NCBI RefSeq assembly: GCF_002211305.1
Contig: NZ_LOKW01000001.1
Span: 1 to 64,000, forward strand
Length of the DNA stretch: 64,000 nucleotides
Origin: Rhizobium sp. R634
GTDB taxonomy: Bacteria > Pseudomonadota > Alphaproteobacteria > Rhizobiales > Rhizobiaceae
Direction of reading: 5' to 3'
The translations under genes and the position numbers were made by a program. Below are positions 8,732 to 18,051 of the stretch, one piece after another. The notes under the pieces were generated by a model. It made no database searches and was not told where the DNA came from. It was given only the letters and a program-made list of their open reading frames with translations. Numbering within the stretch: position 1 is the first letter of the stretch; each line of letters opens with the position of its first letter.

Positions 8732-9697
8732 ATGATCATTGTTCCCGAAAGCGCCATAGGTGAACTCGTTTCGCTCGAAGATTGCGTCGATGCAGTCGAA
8801 AAGGTCTTCGTGTCCATGGCGGAGCGCTCGGCACATAACTTTCCTGTCGTCCGCGAAGCAATCGGCTACCAAGACGCGCTTTTCGGGTTCAAGTCGGGCT
8901 TCGACCGCGAGGGTTTGGCTCTTGGTCTCAAGGCTGGCGGGTTCTGGCCGAACAATGGCGACAAGGGGCTGACGAACCATCAGTCGACCGTTTTTCTGTT
9001 CGATCCGGAGACTGGTCGATGCCGCGCAGTCGTTGGCGGCAATCTTCTGACGGCACTTCGTACGGCTGCAGCGTCCGCCGTATCGATCAAGTATCTGGCG
9101 CGCAGGGACGCTAAGGTCTTGGGCATGGTTGGAGCGGGACATCAGGCGTCGTTCCAGCTGCGCGCTGCCGTGCAGCAACGACAATTCGAAAAGGTGGTTG
9201 CGTGGAACTACCACCCGGAAATGTTGCCTAAGCTTGCAGCGGTCGCCGAGGAACTCGCCGTTCCCTTCGAAGCGGTCGACCTCGACCGCCTGGGCGATGA
9301 GGCGGATGTGATCATTACGATCACATCCTCGTTCCAGCCGATTCTCAAGGCGTCACAGATCAGGCCCGGTACCCATCTGGCGTGTATGGGCACAGACACG
9401 AAGGGCAAACAGGAGGTTGATGCTGCTCTCGTCGCGAAGGCAACGCTGTTTACCGATGAGATCGCCCAAGCGATATCGATCGGCGAATGCCAGCATGCCG
9501 TCGCGCAGGGTATGATCGCTCCCATTGATATCGTCGAGATCGGCGCAGTGATCAATGGACAACAGCCCGGACGAACCTCACCGGATCAGATTACGCTCTT
9601 CGACGGCACCGGGGTCGGCCTTCAGGATCTGGCAGTTGCGCAGGCGGCGGTCGGACTGGCGATCGCCAGGGGCACCGCCGTCGATGTTGATTTTTAG
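8732..9697 (+). CDS. bhcD: Ornithine-cyclodeaminase-family reductase, probable iminosuccinate reductase BhcD
   Basis: This 321-residue protein of the ornithine cyclodeaminase/mu-crystallin family would reduce iminosuccinate to L-aspartate with NAD(P)H, closing the beta-hydroxyaspartate cycle. The dinucleotide-binding turn is VGAGHQASF near residue 131. The N-terminus has the family pattern of an ALGLKAGGFWPNN block followed by FDPETGRCRAVVGGN. It begins 35 bp after bhcC and ends directly against the next gene (TAG then GTG). It is the fourth member in the same order as the known bhcABCD operon, which supports a cycle role over ornithine cyclodeaminase. Confidence 0.83.
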   Translation: MIIVPESAIGELVSLEDCVDAVEKVFVSMAERSAHNFPVVREAIGYQDALFGFKSGFDREGLALGLKAGGFWPNNGDKGLTNHQSTVFLFDPETGRCRAVVGGNLLTALRTAAASAVSIKYLARRDAKVLGMVGAGHQASFQLRAAVQQRQFEKVVAWNYHPEMLPKLAAVAEELAVPFEAVDLDRLGDEADVIITITSSFQPILKASQIRPGTHLACMGTDTKGKQEVDAALVAKATLFTDEIAQAISIGECQHAVAQGMIAPIDIVEIGAVINGQQPGRTSPDQITLFDGTGVGLQDLAVAQAAVGLAIARGTAVDVDF

Positions 9698-9706
9698 GTG
9701 CCGTCA

Positions 9707-10726
9707 ATGAAACGCCCTCCGCTTCGCGTTGGCATCAACGGGTTTGGTCGGATCGGAAGGACCCTTCTGCGTCAGGCAATGGACAGGGCCGATGTCGAGG
9801 TCGTGCTGATCAATGATATCGCGTCGCCGGAGCTTGCTGCTTATCTTTTCCAGTATGACAGCGTCTTCGGCCCTTGGCCCGGGTCTGCCGTCGTTGAAAA
9901 CGATGTGCTGCACATCAACGGGCGCTCGATTCCGATGGCGCGCAGCGCCGACCTCGCCGAAGTCGACCTATGCGCGGTCGATGTTCTGTTCGAATGTACC
10001 GGTTCGGACGCCGCCGCCGCCAATGCACGCTGCTGCATTGATAAAGGGGTTGAGCAGGTTATCGTCTCCGGCCCGGCATCCTGGGCCGACGCGACATTGA
10101 TACTCGGGGCGAACGCACATTGCTTTCGCGGCGAGCGGATTGTTTCGAACGGCTCGTGCACCACGAATGCGCTTGCGCCGCTCCTGCGGCTTGTCGACGA
10201 TCTCTTCGGCGTGATCGGGGCTCAGATGACGACGGTTCACTGTTATACCGGCAGCCAGCCAAGCGTGGATCAGCCACGTGGAGACTTCGCACGCAGCCGT
10301 GCCGCGGCATTATCCATGGTGCCGACGACGACCAGCGCGCATCGTCTTTTGAAAGACGTGTTGCCACATCTTGCCGGACTGGTTGAGGCCCGCGCAATCC
10401 GCGTTCCGACGGCAAGCGTTTCGGCGATCGATCTGACCGTCGCCGTTCGTCACGGCCGGAGCGAGCGTGAGATGAGCGAAGATCTGAAAAGAGTGGCGAC
10501 CTCATCAGCGATCATAGGATGGACCGACGAGCCGCTCGTCTCCGTCGACCTTCGCGCACGGCCGGAATCGCTCGTGCTTTGCGGTCGCGAAATCTCGCTC
10601 GCACGTGGCGGACTTCTGCGGCTCTTCGGCTGGTATGACAACGAATGGGCATTTGCCGCACGCATGCTCGACATGGCTTGCTATTTGCGAACGAAGCGCG
10701 AGGGAGCAGGCGATGCCGTTGCTTGA
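9707..10726 (+). CDS. Glyceraldehyde-3-phosphate dehydrogenase family protein
   Basis: This 339-residue protein has an NAD-binding start (VGINGFGRIGRTLLR) and the catalytic Cys151 in SNGSCTTNALAP. It also has RAAALSMVPTTT, the IRVPTASVSAIDLTV block and WYDNEWAFAARMLD. It is diverged from central glycolytic Gap and could act on another aldehyde phosphate, for example erythrose 4-phosphate. A GTG at 9698 abuts the bhcD stop; I chose the ATG at 9707 because the family pattern begins there. It is cotranscribed with the bhc genes by position and could serve gluconeogenesis from oxaloacetate, which is inferred. Its 3' end overlaps the broken phosphotransacetylase-like gene by 14 nt. Confidence 0.8.
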   Translation: MKRPPLRVGINGFGRIGRTLLRQAMDRADVEVVLINDIASPELAAYLFQYDSVFGPWPGSAVVENDVLHINGRSIPMARSADLAEVDLCAVDVLFECTGSDAAAANARCCIDKGVEQVIVSGPASWADATLILGANAHCFRGERIVSNGSCTTNALAPLLRLVDDLFGVIGAQMTTVHCYTGSQPSVDQPRGDFARSRAAALSMVPTTTSAHRLLKDVLPHLAGLVEARAIRVPTASVSAIDLTVAVRHGRSEREMSEDLKRVATSSAIIGWTDEPLVSVDLRARPESLVLCGREISLARGGLLRLFGWYDNEWAFAARMLDMACYLRTKREGAGDAVA

Positions 10727-11758
10727 GGCGGCTGCTCAACTGCCACGTTTACGGCGGACTCCGCGCTTGAGAAAACGGATCATCTTTGCCGAGGGACATG
10801 ACCTCCGGGTCCTTCGCGCCGTTCAGGGTATTGTCGAAGGACAGTCTGCCGTCCCGATCGTTGTTGGCTTTTAGAAAGATGTTCGCAATAGGATTGCGGA
10901 AGCCGATATCGGCTTGAGGGTGGGTCACGATCTGGAGGTCGTGGAGCCGCATGACGAGTTCGAGTTTTTTGACCAGTGGCTGGCCTTCTCCTCGGCGCGG
11001 CAAATGAAGTGGAGCGTTCCCGACTTGCCCTTGTTCATCAGAGACAGTCGCAACACGGCCTCTGCTGCGCGATTTGTGGTTGGATCGCGCGCTGATTGTC
11101 TGATTTGCGGAACTTCTGGAGAGTTTCCCTGGCACTCGTACAATTGAAGGAAATCCTGGCATCCCTGCAGCGGCAGACGGCAGGGACTCTCCACATGCTA
11201 TTTGCCAACGAGCGGCTGCTTTGCCTCTCCGACATTATCGTCGACGAAGTGGCCAACCCCGCGCAGCTTGCGGAGGTCGCCGTAGCTGCAGCGCAGCATG
11301 TCTCAGCAATCGGTGAAAGGCCCAGGATTGCCCTGTGTCTCGACAGATGCGGGAAAGATAGTTTGTCCCAGGGTGACAGACTGCGCAAGGCGGCGCAACT
11401 GGTAAAGGCAGCGGCCGCTGAGTTGGATGTTGATGCTCCTGTCGCCCTAGTGGATGCAATGAGTGCCGTGGACGGAAGCGGACGGGCAAAAAGAACGGAC
11501 GTTCCGTACAACGTCCTCATTTTTTCCAGAGCCGGAATTGCCGCGACGGTACGAGATGTATTGCGGTCGAATTCGGATTGGAGCGAGGTCGGGCCGTTTT
11601 TGCTGGGAACAGCAAACCGTGCCCATATCGTCACGCCGGAGGTTTCGTCCAAAACACTGATTGATATGGCTTCCTTCGCCGGAAGAAATCTCGACGGATC
11701 CAGCTCGTCCGTCGGATCAACAGGCAGAAATACGCATAACTTAGGGGAACGCTGGTGA
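10713..11758 (+). pseudogene. Broken phosphate acetyltransferase (Pta / MaeB C-terminal type)
   Basis: Joined translations give an almost full-length phosphotransacetylase domain of about 348 codons. The N-terminus (KRIIFAEGHDLRVLRAVQG) reads to an in-frame TAG at 10872-10874. The same frame continues with RIAEADIGLRVGHDLEVVEP up to CLICGTSGEFPWH near 11130. The homology then moves to another frame with LVQLKEILASL, later GPFLLGTANRAHIVTP, ending at 11758. So there is one nonsense codon and one frameshift. The sequence resembles the C-terminal domain of MaeB malic enzyme, standing alone here. Its start overlaps the GAPDH-family gene, so it was once part of the bhc operon. Sequencing error could explain a single lesion but is unlikely to explain both. 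Confidence 0.78.
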
Positions 11759-11943
11759 CGACGAAGAATATTGACGCTGAGATTAAGGCTTGCGATTTGA
11801 AGGCGCATTATCGGCCGGTTGCGCTAAAGGCAGTGGTCGCGGCGCTTTGTATCCGCCCCAAAGTCGTCGTATGCGGTCCGCGCGAGAGCGAAGCCGATGG
11901 CTATACGCCTCACTTCCGCGACTATCCCGAATTTGACCGTTGA
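11755..11943 (+). CDS. Short unrecognised reading frame after the pta remnant
   Basis: This 62-residue frame starts with GTG overlapping the stop of the preceding remnant (GTGA) and begins TTKNIDAEIKACDLK. The overlap and the in-frame helical look suggest it was a coupled downstream gene, now perhaps truncated. I do not recognise a family. The rest of 11944-12118 holds nothing I can support; it is the converging 3' space between this unit and the RpiR-type gene. Confidence 0.25.
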   Translation: MTTKNIDAEIKACDLKAHYRPVALKAVVAALCIRPKVVVCGPRESEADGYTPHFRDYPEFDR

Positions 11944-12118
11944 ATGCGGTACCGCGATCCGGGAATCTTTTGGCAAACGGTATCATTCCAAAACGCTGGG
12001 CGAGCGTTTTATCGTGACGATAACGGGCCGGATCAAGTTATCGAAGATAATCTCGGCGGAAGTGCCGGGCCAAGCATAGGATGCTCAATGTCATGCTTTC
12101 GAGCAAACTGAGCGGTTA

Positions 12119-13063
12119 TCAGCTCCCTTCGGCTGATTGTTTCGAGCGCCGGGAGCTTTTGGTGCCGTTTGACAGGAGATACTCGCCGGAATTCACGAGG
12201 AAATGTTCATTGTCGCGAATTCGGCGTTGTGCTGTCTCGCCTAGTTTGCTGATGGTCAGTGCGGCAAGAATGTTGGCGATCGCTATCGCTCCGAGCGTGG
12301 ATTCGGGGAATGCCCGGCCGGACGACTGCGCCACGAAATGCAGCGGTCCTGCAAATTTGCTGATAGGTGCGGCAAAACTGTCGGTGATGGCGATCACCTT
12401 TGCTCCTGAGAGGGAGGCCTTTTCAGTCAACCTGTGCACCAGCCGGTTGAACGGCGCGAAGGTGACCGCGACAAAGGCATCGCCGGGCCGGATATCGTCC
12501 AAAGCGCCCTCCGGAGCTCCTCCTGGGTTGTCCAGCAACACGATGTCCGGACGCGCTTTCTGAAGGGTGTAGGCGAGCGTATAGGCAGGTGTGAATGCCG
12601 TGCGCCTGCCGATGACGTAGACTTTCCGTGCACGGGCCAGCAAGTCCACTGCACTTTCAAGCCTTTCCTCCGACAAATGCGCTCTTGCCTGCTCGACGAC
12701 AGATTGCTCTGTCGCAAAGAAGGAGTCGACGAAAGCCTTCAGTCCAGCACTTTTGCCCCTTTCGGCGATCAGCGTCCGCGCACTGGCCTCGTTGCGATGA
12801 ATGGATTGACGATCCCGCTGCGGGCGTTCCGGTGTCGTATCGATAAACTGTTGGCGCAAATCACCATAGCCCGCCAGACCCAGCCTCTGAGCCAGCCTGA
12901 CAAGATTTACCGGCTGAACATTCGCCCGTCGCGCGATCTCTCGCATCGAGTAATATGGAACTTCGTCGGCATTGTTGATGACGTAATGGGCCGCATCCAC
13001 CATCTGCCCCGAGAGCTCGACGCATATTGTCTTAATTTGCTCGATCAACTCTGGCCTGGTCAT
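12119..13063 (-). CDS. RpiR-family transcriptional regulator with SIS domain
   Basis: This 314-residue regulator of the MurR/RpiR type has an N-terminal HTH_6 domain (residues about 1-77; YYSMREIARRANVQPVNLVR is the helix-turn-helix) and a C-terminal sugar-isomerase (SIS) domain with VYVIGRRTAFTPAYTLAY and VIAITDSFAAPISKFA. SIS regulators usually sense phosphosugars. A TTG six codons upstream is open, but the ATG at 13063 follows a strong GGAGAGGA site and matches the family start. It lies downstream of the ABC importer on the same strand, so it may regulate that importer or the wider 13-34 kb cluster. Its ligand is unknown. Confidence 0.85.
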   Translation of the reverse strand: MTRPELIEQIKTICVELSGQMVDAAHYVINNADEVPYYSMREIARRANVQPVNLVRLAQRLGLAGYGDLRQQFIDTTPERPQRDRQSIHRNEASARTLIAERGKSAGLKAFVDSFFATEQSVVEQARAHLSEERLESAVDLLARARKVYVIGRRTAFTPAYTLAYTLQKARPDIVLLDNPGGAPEGALDDIRPGDAFVAVTFAPFNRLVHRLTEKASLSGAKVIAITDSFAAPISKFAGPLHFVAQSSGRAFPESTLGAIAIANILAALTISKLGETAQRRIRDNEHFLVNSGEYLLSNGTKSSRRSKQSAEGS

Positions 13064-13574
13064 ACGTCCTCTCCGGAACAAAAAGACTTCGATTTGTCAA
13101 AGGTGGACGTATTGTCCGCAAGGACAGCGGGTACGAATGGTTTCCAAATGGACCCAGATGCATTCCCAATATCGGCGCTCTCCGGTTTGCGTATCGAACC
13201 TAACATCGCTTGACCTAAGACACATAATCTAAGAACTACGCTGGATAAACTCTGTGATCGGCCCGAATGCTCTCGTCAAGCCGTTTGTCCATCCGAAGTG
13301 GGCCGCGCGCATAACGGACCGAACTGCGAATTGGCGGCGCCTGGTTGTTACCTCATCCACGAACTTCAATTCGCGAATTTCTCTATTGATCGAAACACCT
13401 TTCCTCTCGACACAGCCGCACACGGCAGGTGGGGCGGCGTAGGTCGTGTGAACGAGTGGCATCTCTGTACCCACGGCAGAGTGGCAGAGCGGAGAGATCG
13501 CAGATTCCTCTAGCGGCAGGGCATTCAAGCTTTGCCCGAAAAGTGCATGTGCGCGGGCAGTCGCAATGGCCCGA
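13064..13574. other. Intergenic stretch between the ABC permease and RpiR gene
   Basis: About 510 bp lie between two minus-strand genes. It must hold the RpiR-gene promoter and the end of the importer transcript, but I see no clear hairpin with a T run. A 99-residue frame is open on the minus strand (13229-13528), containing RAAHFGWTNGLTRAFGP near its C-terminus. It resembles no family I know, and I see no good ribosome-binding site, so it may be a gene remnant. I do not call it as a gene. Confidence 0.4.
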
Positions 13575-14444
13575 TTATTTCAGGGCGCCACCCAGCGAAA
13601 ACCCTGCTTTGAACTGACTGGCCATGCCCAAGAATAGGAGAACGACCGGCAGGGAGTAGATAATCGAAAATGCCGCGATCGCGCCATAGTCGATCGAGTT
13701 CGACCCCATGAAACCGAATAGGTGTACCGGCGCCGGCTGATCATCGAGACTGTTGATCAAAACCACCGGCATCAGGAAATTGCCCCATGCATTGACGAAG
13801 CCGAAAATCGCCGAGGAAGCAAGGCCCGGTTTGGTCAGCGGAAGGATCACTCTATAGAGAATCTGCAGACTGCTTGCCTGTTCGAGAGTGGCCGCTTCCT
13901 CCAGCTCCGCCGGTATCGCGTCGATGAAGTTCTTCAGCTGGTAAATCTGAAAAGGAATGGCGGTCACTCCAAGCAAAATGCCAGTCGGGATGATGGATAG
14001 CCATCCCAGTGATGCAAACATCTTGTAAACAGGGACGATCAGGATCGAGATCGGCACTCCGGACAGAAACAACACTGTCAATAGAAGCGGGTTCTTGAAG
14101 GGAATGTTGTGCTTCGAGAATGCGTAGGCCGCTGTAAACGCTGCGGCGGTACCAATGACGGTGGCGACCGTCGATATGAGAAGACTGTTGCCGAGTGCAG
14201 CAAGGTTGTCTGCCTGTAAGGCAACCCAGTAATGCTCGGCTGTCAGTTCGGGGGCTCTCAACTGGTTTGTCGCACCCTGGTCCACCGACGCGAGTATCAT
14301 CCACAACATGGGCAACGCGAAGAAAATTGCCAGTACGAGTGCGGTGGTATTGCTCACAACCCGGTCCGCAGTAATGCTTTTTGGCTTATTGAGCTTCAAT
14401 CCCGATGGGGATCTGGAAGCATGCGCGGCTGTGAGTGTCTGCAT
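13575..14444 (-). CDS. Sugar ABC transporter permease, MalG type
   Basis: This 289-residue inner-membrane permease of the carbohydrate uptake-1 family has six predicted hydrophobic segments. The cytoplasmic EAA loop EEAATLEQASSLQILYRVIL contacts the ATPase. An upstream TTG at 14483 is open, but the ATG at 14444 has GGAAGG at the correct distance. It is the last gene of a four-gene minus-strand operon of ATPase, binding protein, MalF-type and MalG-type permeases. The substrate is not evident from the sequence. Confidence 0.87.
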   Translation of the reverse strand: MQTLTAAHASRSPSGLKLNKPKSITADRVVSNTTALVLAIFFALPMLWMILASVDQGATNQLRAPELTAEHYWVALQADNLAALGNSLLISTVATVIGTAAAFTAAYAFSKHNIPFKNPLLLTVLFLSGVPISILIVPVYKMFASLGWLSIIPTGILLGVTAIPFQIYQLKNFIDAIPAELEEAATLEQASSLQILYRVILPLTKPGLASSAIFGFVNAWGNFLMPVVLINSLDDQPAPVHLFGFMGSNSIDYGAIAAFSIIYSLPVVLLFLGMASQFKAGFSLGGALK

Positions 14445-14495
14445 TGCGAATAGCCTTCCAATGAGGTCTGAAACCCTGGCCAAAGAATTTCGAAA

Positions 14496-15461
14496 CTAGC
14501 GGCGAGTCTTGGTGGCCCAAACGAACAGGCCCCCGAGAAGTGCCGAGAGGAGCACCATGACATTTCCAAGAAGCGCGGCGTAACCAAGGTTGTGAAACTT
14601 GAAGCCCTGGAGATACGTATAGACGGGCAGAATATTCGTATCGTTACCGGGCCCCCCGCCCGTCATCAGATAAATCAGGGTGAAGTTGCCGAACGTCAGC
14701 AGCATCATCAGCAGGGCGCAGGTGATAATGGTCGGCTTCAGCATGGGCAACGTTATCCGTCTCAATGTCTGCGCCGACGAGGCGCCTTCCAGTTGAGCAG
14801 CTTCCATCAGGTCGCCGGGTATGTTGCGAAGAGCGGCCGAAAACATCGTCATCGCAAGGCCCGCGAGTGACCAGGCGTTAGCCGTCGAAACCACTGGCAT
14901 CGCGTGCTGGTAGAGAAGATCAAGACGCATATTGCCGGCCAGCATTGCAATGAGACCTGACTGCGTGCTCGTCGCCATCCAAAGGAAAGCGATTGTCGTG
15001 GGAGGAAGTGTCCAGGCCAGGATCGCCGCGGCGCTACTGATCCATCTGATGGGCGCAAGACAGTCCTGCAATGCAAGGGCCAAAACAAGACCGAGCGCGG
15101 TCGTTGCGATTGCACCCGATCCAACCACGAATATTACGGTGAGCCAGAGAGATTTATAGAAGACCGCGTCGCCGAGAAGAAACGCGACGTTGCTCAGCCC
15201 GGTGAAGCGGTAGTTGACCGCATGGATTCCGATAAGCTGCAGATTGGTAAAGCCGAGATAGATCGCATAGATTACCGGCCCCAGGAAAAGCGTGCCAAGA
15301 AGGAGCGCCGCAGGAGAGAGCAAGGCAAAGCTGACTGGATCCACGCGAGGTTCATCCAGGCGTACGCCTGCGCTCGGCTGGCTAACCCTACTCCTTTCCG
15401 CCTTGGAGCCGGTCAGGATGACCGGCTCCTGGTTGGCGCTCAATGAGTGCTTTGAGGTCAA
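14496..15461 (-). CDS. Sugar ABC transporter permease, MalF type
   Basis: This 321-residue permease has a roughly 40-residue cytoplasmic N-terminus, several hydrophobic segments (the first around LLSPAALLLGTLFLGPVIYA) and the EAA-loop block MEAAQLEGASSAQTLRRITL. It probably starts with TTG at 15461, overlapping the stop of the binding-protein gene as TTGA with GGAG eight bases upstream, so translation is coupled. It pairs with the MalG-type permease that follows. Confidence 0.86.
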   Translation of the reverse strand: MTSKHSLSANQEPVILTGSKAERSRVSQPSAGVRLDEPRVDPVSFALLSPAALLLGTLFLGPVIYAIYLGFTNLQLIGIHAVNYRFTGLSNVAFLLGDAVFYKSLWLTVIFVVGSGAIATTALGLVLALALQDCLAPIRWISSAAAILAWTLPPTTIAFLWMATSTQSGLIAMLAGNMRLDLLYQHAMPVVSTANAWSLAGLAMTMFSAALRNIPGDLMEAAQLEGASSAQTLRRITLPMLKPTIITCALLMMLLTFGNFTLIYLMTGGGPGNDTNILPVYTYLQGFKFHNLGYAALLGNVMVLLSALLGGLFVWATKTRR

Positions 15462-16831
15462 GGGAGAGTCTCCAAATTATCCTCGCCCACCTGAGTTGCC
15501 ATGTAGGATCGGAGTATCTCGACGCCTTGATCGATCGTCGTCTCTGGCTTCAGTACCATTGCTTGCGTAGCCTGTTGGAAAGCGTTGCCCCAGATTGGAA
15601 ATTCCGGCTGGGAGGGCATGGCTCGCGAACTTGAAGCCAGGTCGGCGAAAGCCTTCTGGAAGGGTGGTCGACTGAGAGCAAGATAGCTCGCATCGGTCGT
15701 CAGCCCAGTTGTGGGCGGAGCAACCGCCACCCAGGCTGCGATATTCAACATATTTTGCTTTTGCTGCATGATGTCGATTGCGGACCAAGCAAGTTCAGGA
15801 TCGGACGGATTCTTGGACATCGAAAGGACGACGCCGTTGAAGCTTGCTCCTGTGCCGGGTGCCTGACCCTGTGAGGTCGGCACCTTGGCGAATCCGATCG
15901 TTTCTTCCTTGTCATCCCAGCAAGGAGCACAGATATCCTTGCTCCAGAAAATCGGGATCCAATTGCCGGTCAGCGTGATGCCGAATTTGTGACCGTGCAG
16001 AGCCTCCGCCGGATGAGTGGCGCCATTGGGATCCATGATCTGCGAGGTGGGTGCAAGGAGACCCTCAGCGGCAGCAGTCTTGTAGAAATCGAGAACCTCT
16101 CTGATGCCCTTGCTGTCGACCACCCATTTCTGGGTGGCTGGGTCATAGATCGTCGGGGTGCTGGATGCCGACAGCAGAAGGCCCGGTCCTGCCACTACGC
16201 CGAAGGTGCCTTGCGACGTGCCGGTTATGACATAGAGCGGGGAAGCATCGGGGGACGTTTTTTTGATCGCTCGTGCGGCATCAAGAATGTCGTTCCAGCT
16301 CTTTGGGCTCCAATCCTTCGGCAGCCCGGCCTTGTCGGTCAGAGTGCGGTCAAAGAGAATGCCGTAGGTATTGATACCTTGCGCGACGGAGTAGACCTGG
16401 CCGTCATACTTTCCCGCATCCTTCACGGCATCCGGGGTATCCTTCCACCACGCTGTGTCGGCGACCTTATCATCAATGGGCGAAAGCAGGTCGCTCCCGG
16501 CGAACTGACCTACATTGATGTCGAAATACTGGATCACATCAGGTTTGGTCTCGGGCGAGTTGTAAAGCAGGCTCAACTTGGTGATAAAGTCATCATAAGC
16601 GCCGGGGACTGGTATCAGCTCCATTGTATCGCCCGGATGCTTCTTCTCGAATTGAGCCTTAATATCGGCGAACCATTTTTGGGCAAGTTTGGGATCAGCG
16701 AAGGTCCAGTTCAGACTGAAGGCCACCTTCACATTTGCGGCGTGGGCGGCGTCGACAAAAGCGCCGGAAAAAGCCGTTGTCGCCATCAGAGCCGCCAAGG
16801 CGTAGTTGCGCAATGCCCGTTTGATAGCCAT
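15458..16831 (-). CDS. Extracellular solute-binding protein of the sugar ABC importer
   Basis: This 457-residue family 1 periplasmic binding protein has an N-terminal Sec signal peptide (basic start MAIKRALRN, hydrophobic core, cleavage likely after DAAHA). The mature region has the family pattern EKKHPGDTMELIPVP and YDDFITKLSLLYNS. A longer start at 16906 is preceded by a better ribosome-binding site (GGGAGAAG) but adds 25 polar residues ahead of the signal peptide. I chose the start that gives a normal leader and the other cannot be excluded. The ligand is unknown, though an oxidised or amino-substituted sugar-like compound would fit the neighbours. Confidence 0.86.
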   Translation of the reverse strand: MAIKRALRNYALAALMATTAFSGAFVDAAHAANVKVAFSLNWTFADPKLAQKWFADIKAQFEKKHPGDTMELIPVPGAYDDFITKLSLLYNSPETKPDVIQYFDINVGQFAGSDLLSPIDDKVADTAWWKDTPDAVKDAGKYDGQVYSVAQGINTYGILFDRTLTDKAGLPKDWSPKSWNDILDAARAIKKTSPDASPLYVITGTSQGTFGVVAGPGLLLSASSTPTIYDPATQKWVVDSKGIREVLDFYKTAAAEGLLAPTSQIMDPNGATHPAEALHGHKFGITLTGNWIPIFWSKDICAPCWDDKEETIGFAKVPTSQGQAPGTGASFNGVVLSMSKNPSDPELAWSAIDIMQQKQNMLNIAAWVAVAPPTTGLTTDASYLALSRPPFQKAFADLASSSRAMPSQPEFPIWGNAFQQATQAMVLKPETTIDQGVEILRSYMATQVGEDNLETLP

Positions 16832-16938
16832 TCGATGGCCATCTGTCTGATCGGCGGCCTGATGATCCCTTCGGCAGGAAGCCAGTCCAATTCGGTGTAT
16901 CAACATAAACTCTTCTCCCAGTTTGATTTGCGTTCCGT

Positions 16939-18051
16939 TTAGTTGTTGTTGGCCGGCCTGACCTTCAGGCTCGCTCCGGTTCCCGCATCGAAGAAATGCA
17001 GATCCGCAGGATCAAAGATCAAATCGACCGTGTCTCCGCGCTTTACGGGAGCAAAGCTCGGAAATTTGGAATTCACTTGTGTTCCCTCAACATCGACTAC
17101 GACGAAGGTGTCGGATCCCGTTGTTTCCAGAGACGTCACGACGCCGGTGATCTTTTCGGTGCATCTCGACGGGGCATCTTTTACCCATTGAATTTCGTCT
17201 GGCCGGATCCCCAATTCGATTGTTTCCAACACTCGATCCCGGAGGAAATGACGTGCTTCCATGGAGAAGGTTGTGCCCAGGCAATGTATGTTCACGAGGC
17301 TTCCGTCATGGCTTACCCTGGCCGGCAGAATATTCATTCGCGGTGAACCGATGAACATGCCAACGACCTTGCTAGCCGGCGCGCGGTAAAGTTCCGCCGG
17401 CGTTGCAACCTGAAGAATGCGACCGTGATCGAACACCGCTATCCTGTGTCCCATGGTCATCGCTTCGACCTGATCATGCGTGACATACACTGCCGTGACG
17501 CCCAGCTGCCGCTGCAACTCCGCAATCTCGGTACGCATGTGCGTTCGCAGGCTGGCATCCAGATTTGAGAGAGGTTCGTCGAGAAGGAAAATGCGCGGCC
17601 GGCGGATCATTGAGCGAGCGAGAGCCACGCGTTGACGCTGTCCGCCGGAAAGCTCGCTCGGGAAGCGGTGCAGCAGCGCCTGAAGTCCGACAAGGTTGGC
17701 CACCCTATCGATGCCAGCGGCGATCTCGGATTTGTTTTCGTGACGGATTTGCGGACCGAATGCCAAATTCTGGCGAACGGTCATGTGCGGGTAGAGCGCA
17801 TAGCTCTGGAACACCATCGAGATGTTTCGGCGTCCTGGCGGGGTTAGCGTGACATCCTCGTCTCCAAGCAAGATCTTACCGAATGTCGGGATTTCCAGAC
17901 CCGCAAGCATGCGCAGCGTCGTTGTCTTTCCGCAACCGGAAGGCCCAACGAAGACCATGAACTCGCCATCCTTGATTTCAAGATCAAGCTCTTCGATGGC
18001 TGTATGCGCACCAAATTGCTTCCAGACATTGGCGAAAGTGACGGAAGTCAT
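16939..18051 (-). CDS. Sugar ABC transporter ATPase, UgpC/MalK type
   Basis: This 370-residue ATPase has Walker A GPSGCGKTTT near residue 38, signature LSGGQRQRVALARS, Walker B IFLLDEP and a C-terminal TOBE-type regulatory domain. The frame is open to 18141, but the ATG at 18051 follows GAAGGAGAGC and gives the family start TSVTFANVWKQFG. It is the first gene of the importer operon. Its leader reaches back to the GGATCA operator module at 18208-18243, so the importer is probably controlled together with the genes to its right. Confidence 0.9.
   Translation of the reverse strand: MTSVTFANVWKQFGAHTAIEELDLEIKDGEFMVFVGPSGCGKTTTLRMLAGLEIPTFGKILLGDEDVTLTPPGRRNISMVFQSYALYPHMTVRQNLAFGPQIRHENKSEIAAGIDRVANLVGLQALLHRFPSELSGGQRQRVALARSMIRRPRIFLLDEPLSNLDASLRTHMRTEIAELQRQLGVTAVYVTHDQVEAMTMGHRIAVFDHGRILQVATPAELYRAPASKVVGMFIGSPRMNILPARVSHDGSLVNIHCLGTTFSMEARHFLRDRVLETIELGIRPDEIQWVKDAPSRCTEKITGVVTSLETTGSDTFVVVDVEGTQVNSKFPSFAPVKRGDTVDLIFDPADLHFFDAGTGASLKVRPANNN

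Noticed and set aside
12434..13213. A 259-codon plus-strand frame opposite the RpiR-type gene
   Set aside because: No ribosome-binding site or family pattern, while the minus strand has HTH and SIS motifs and a strong start.
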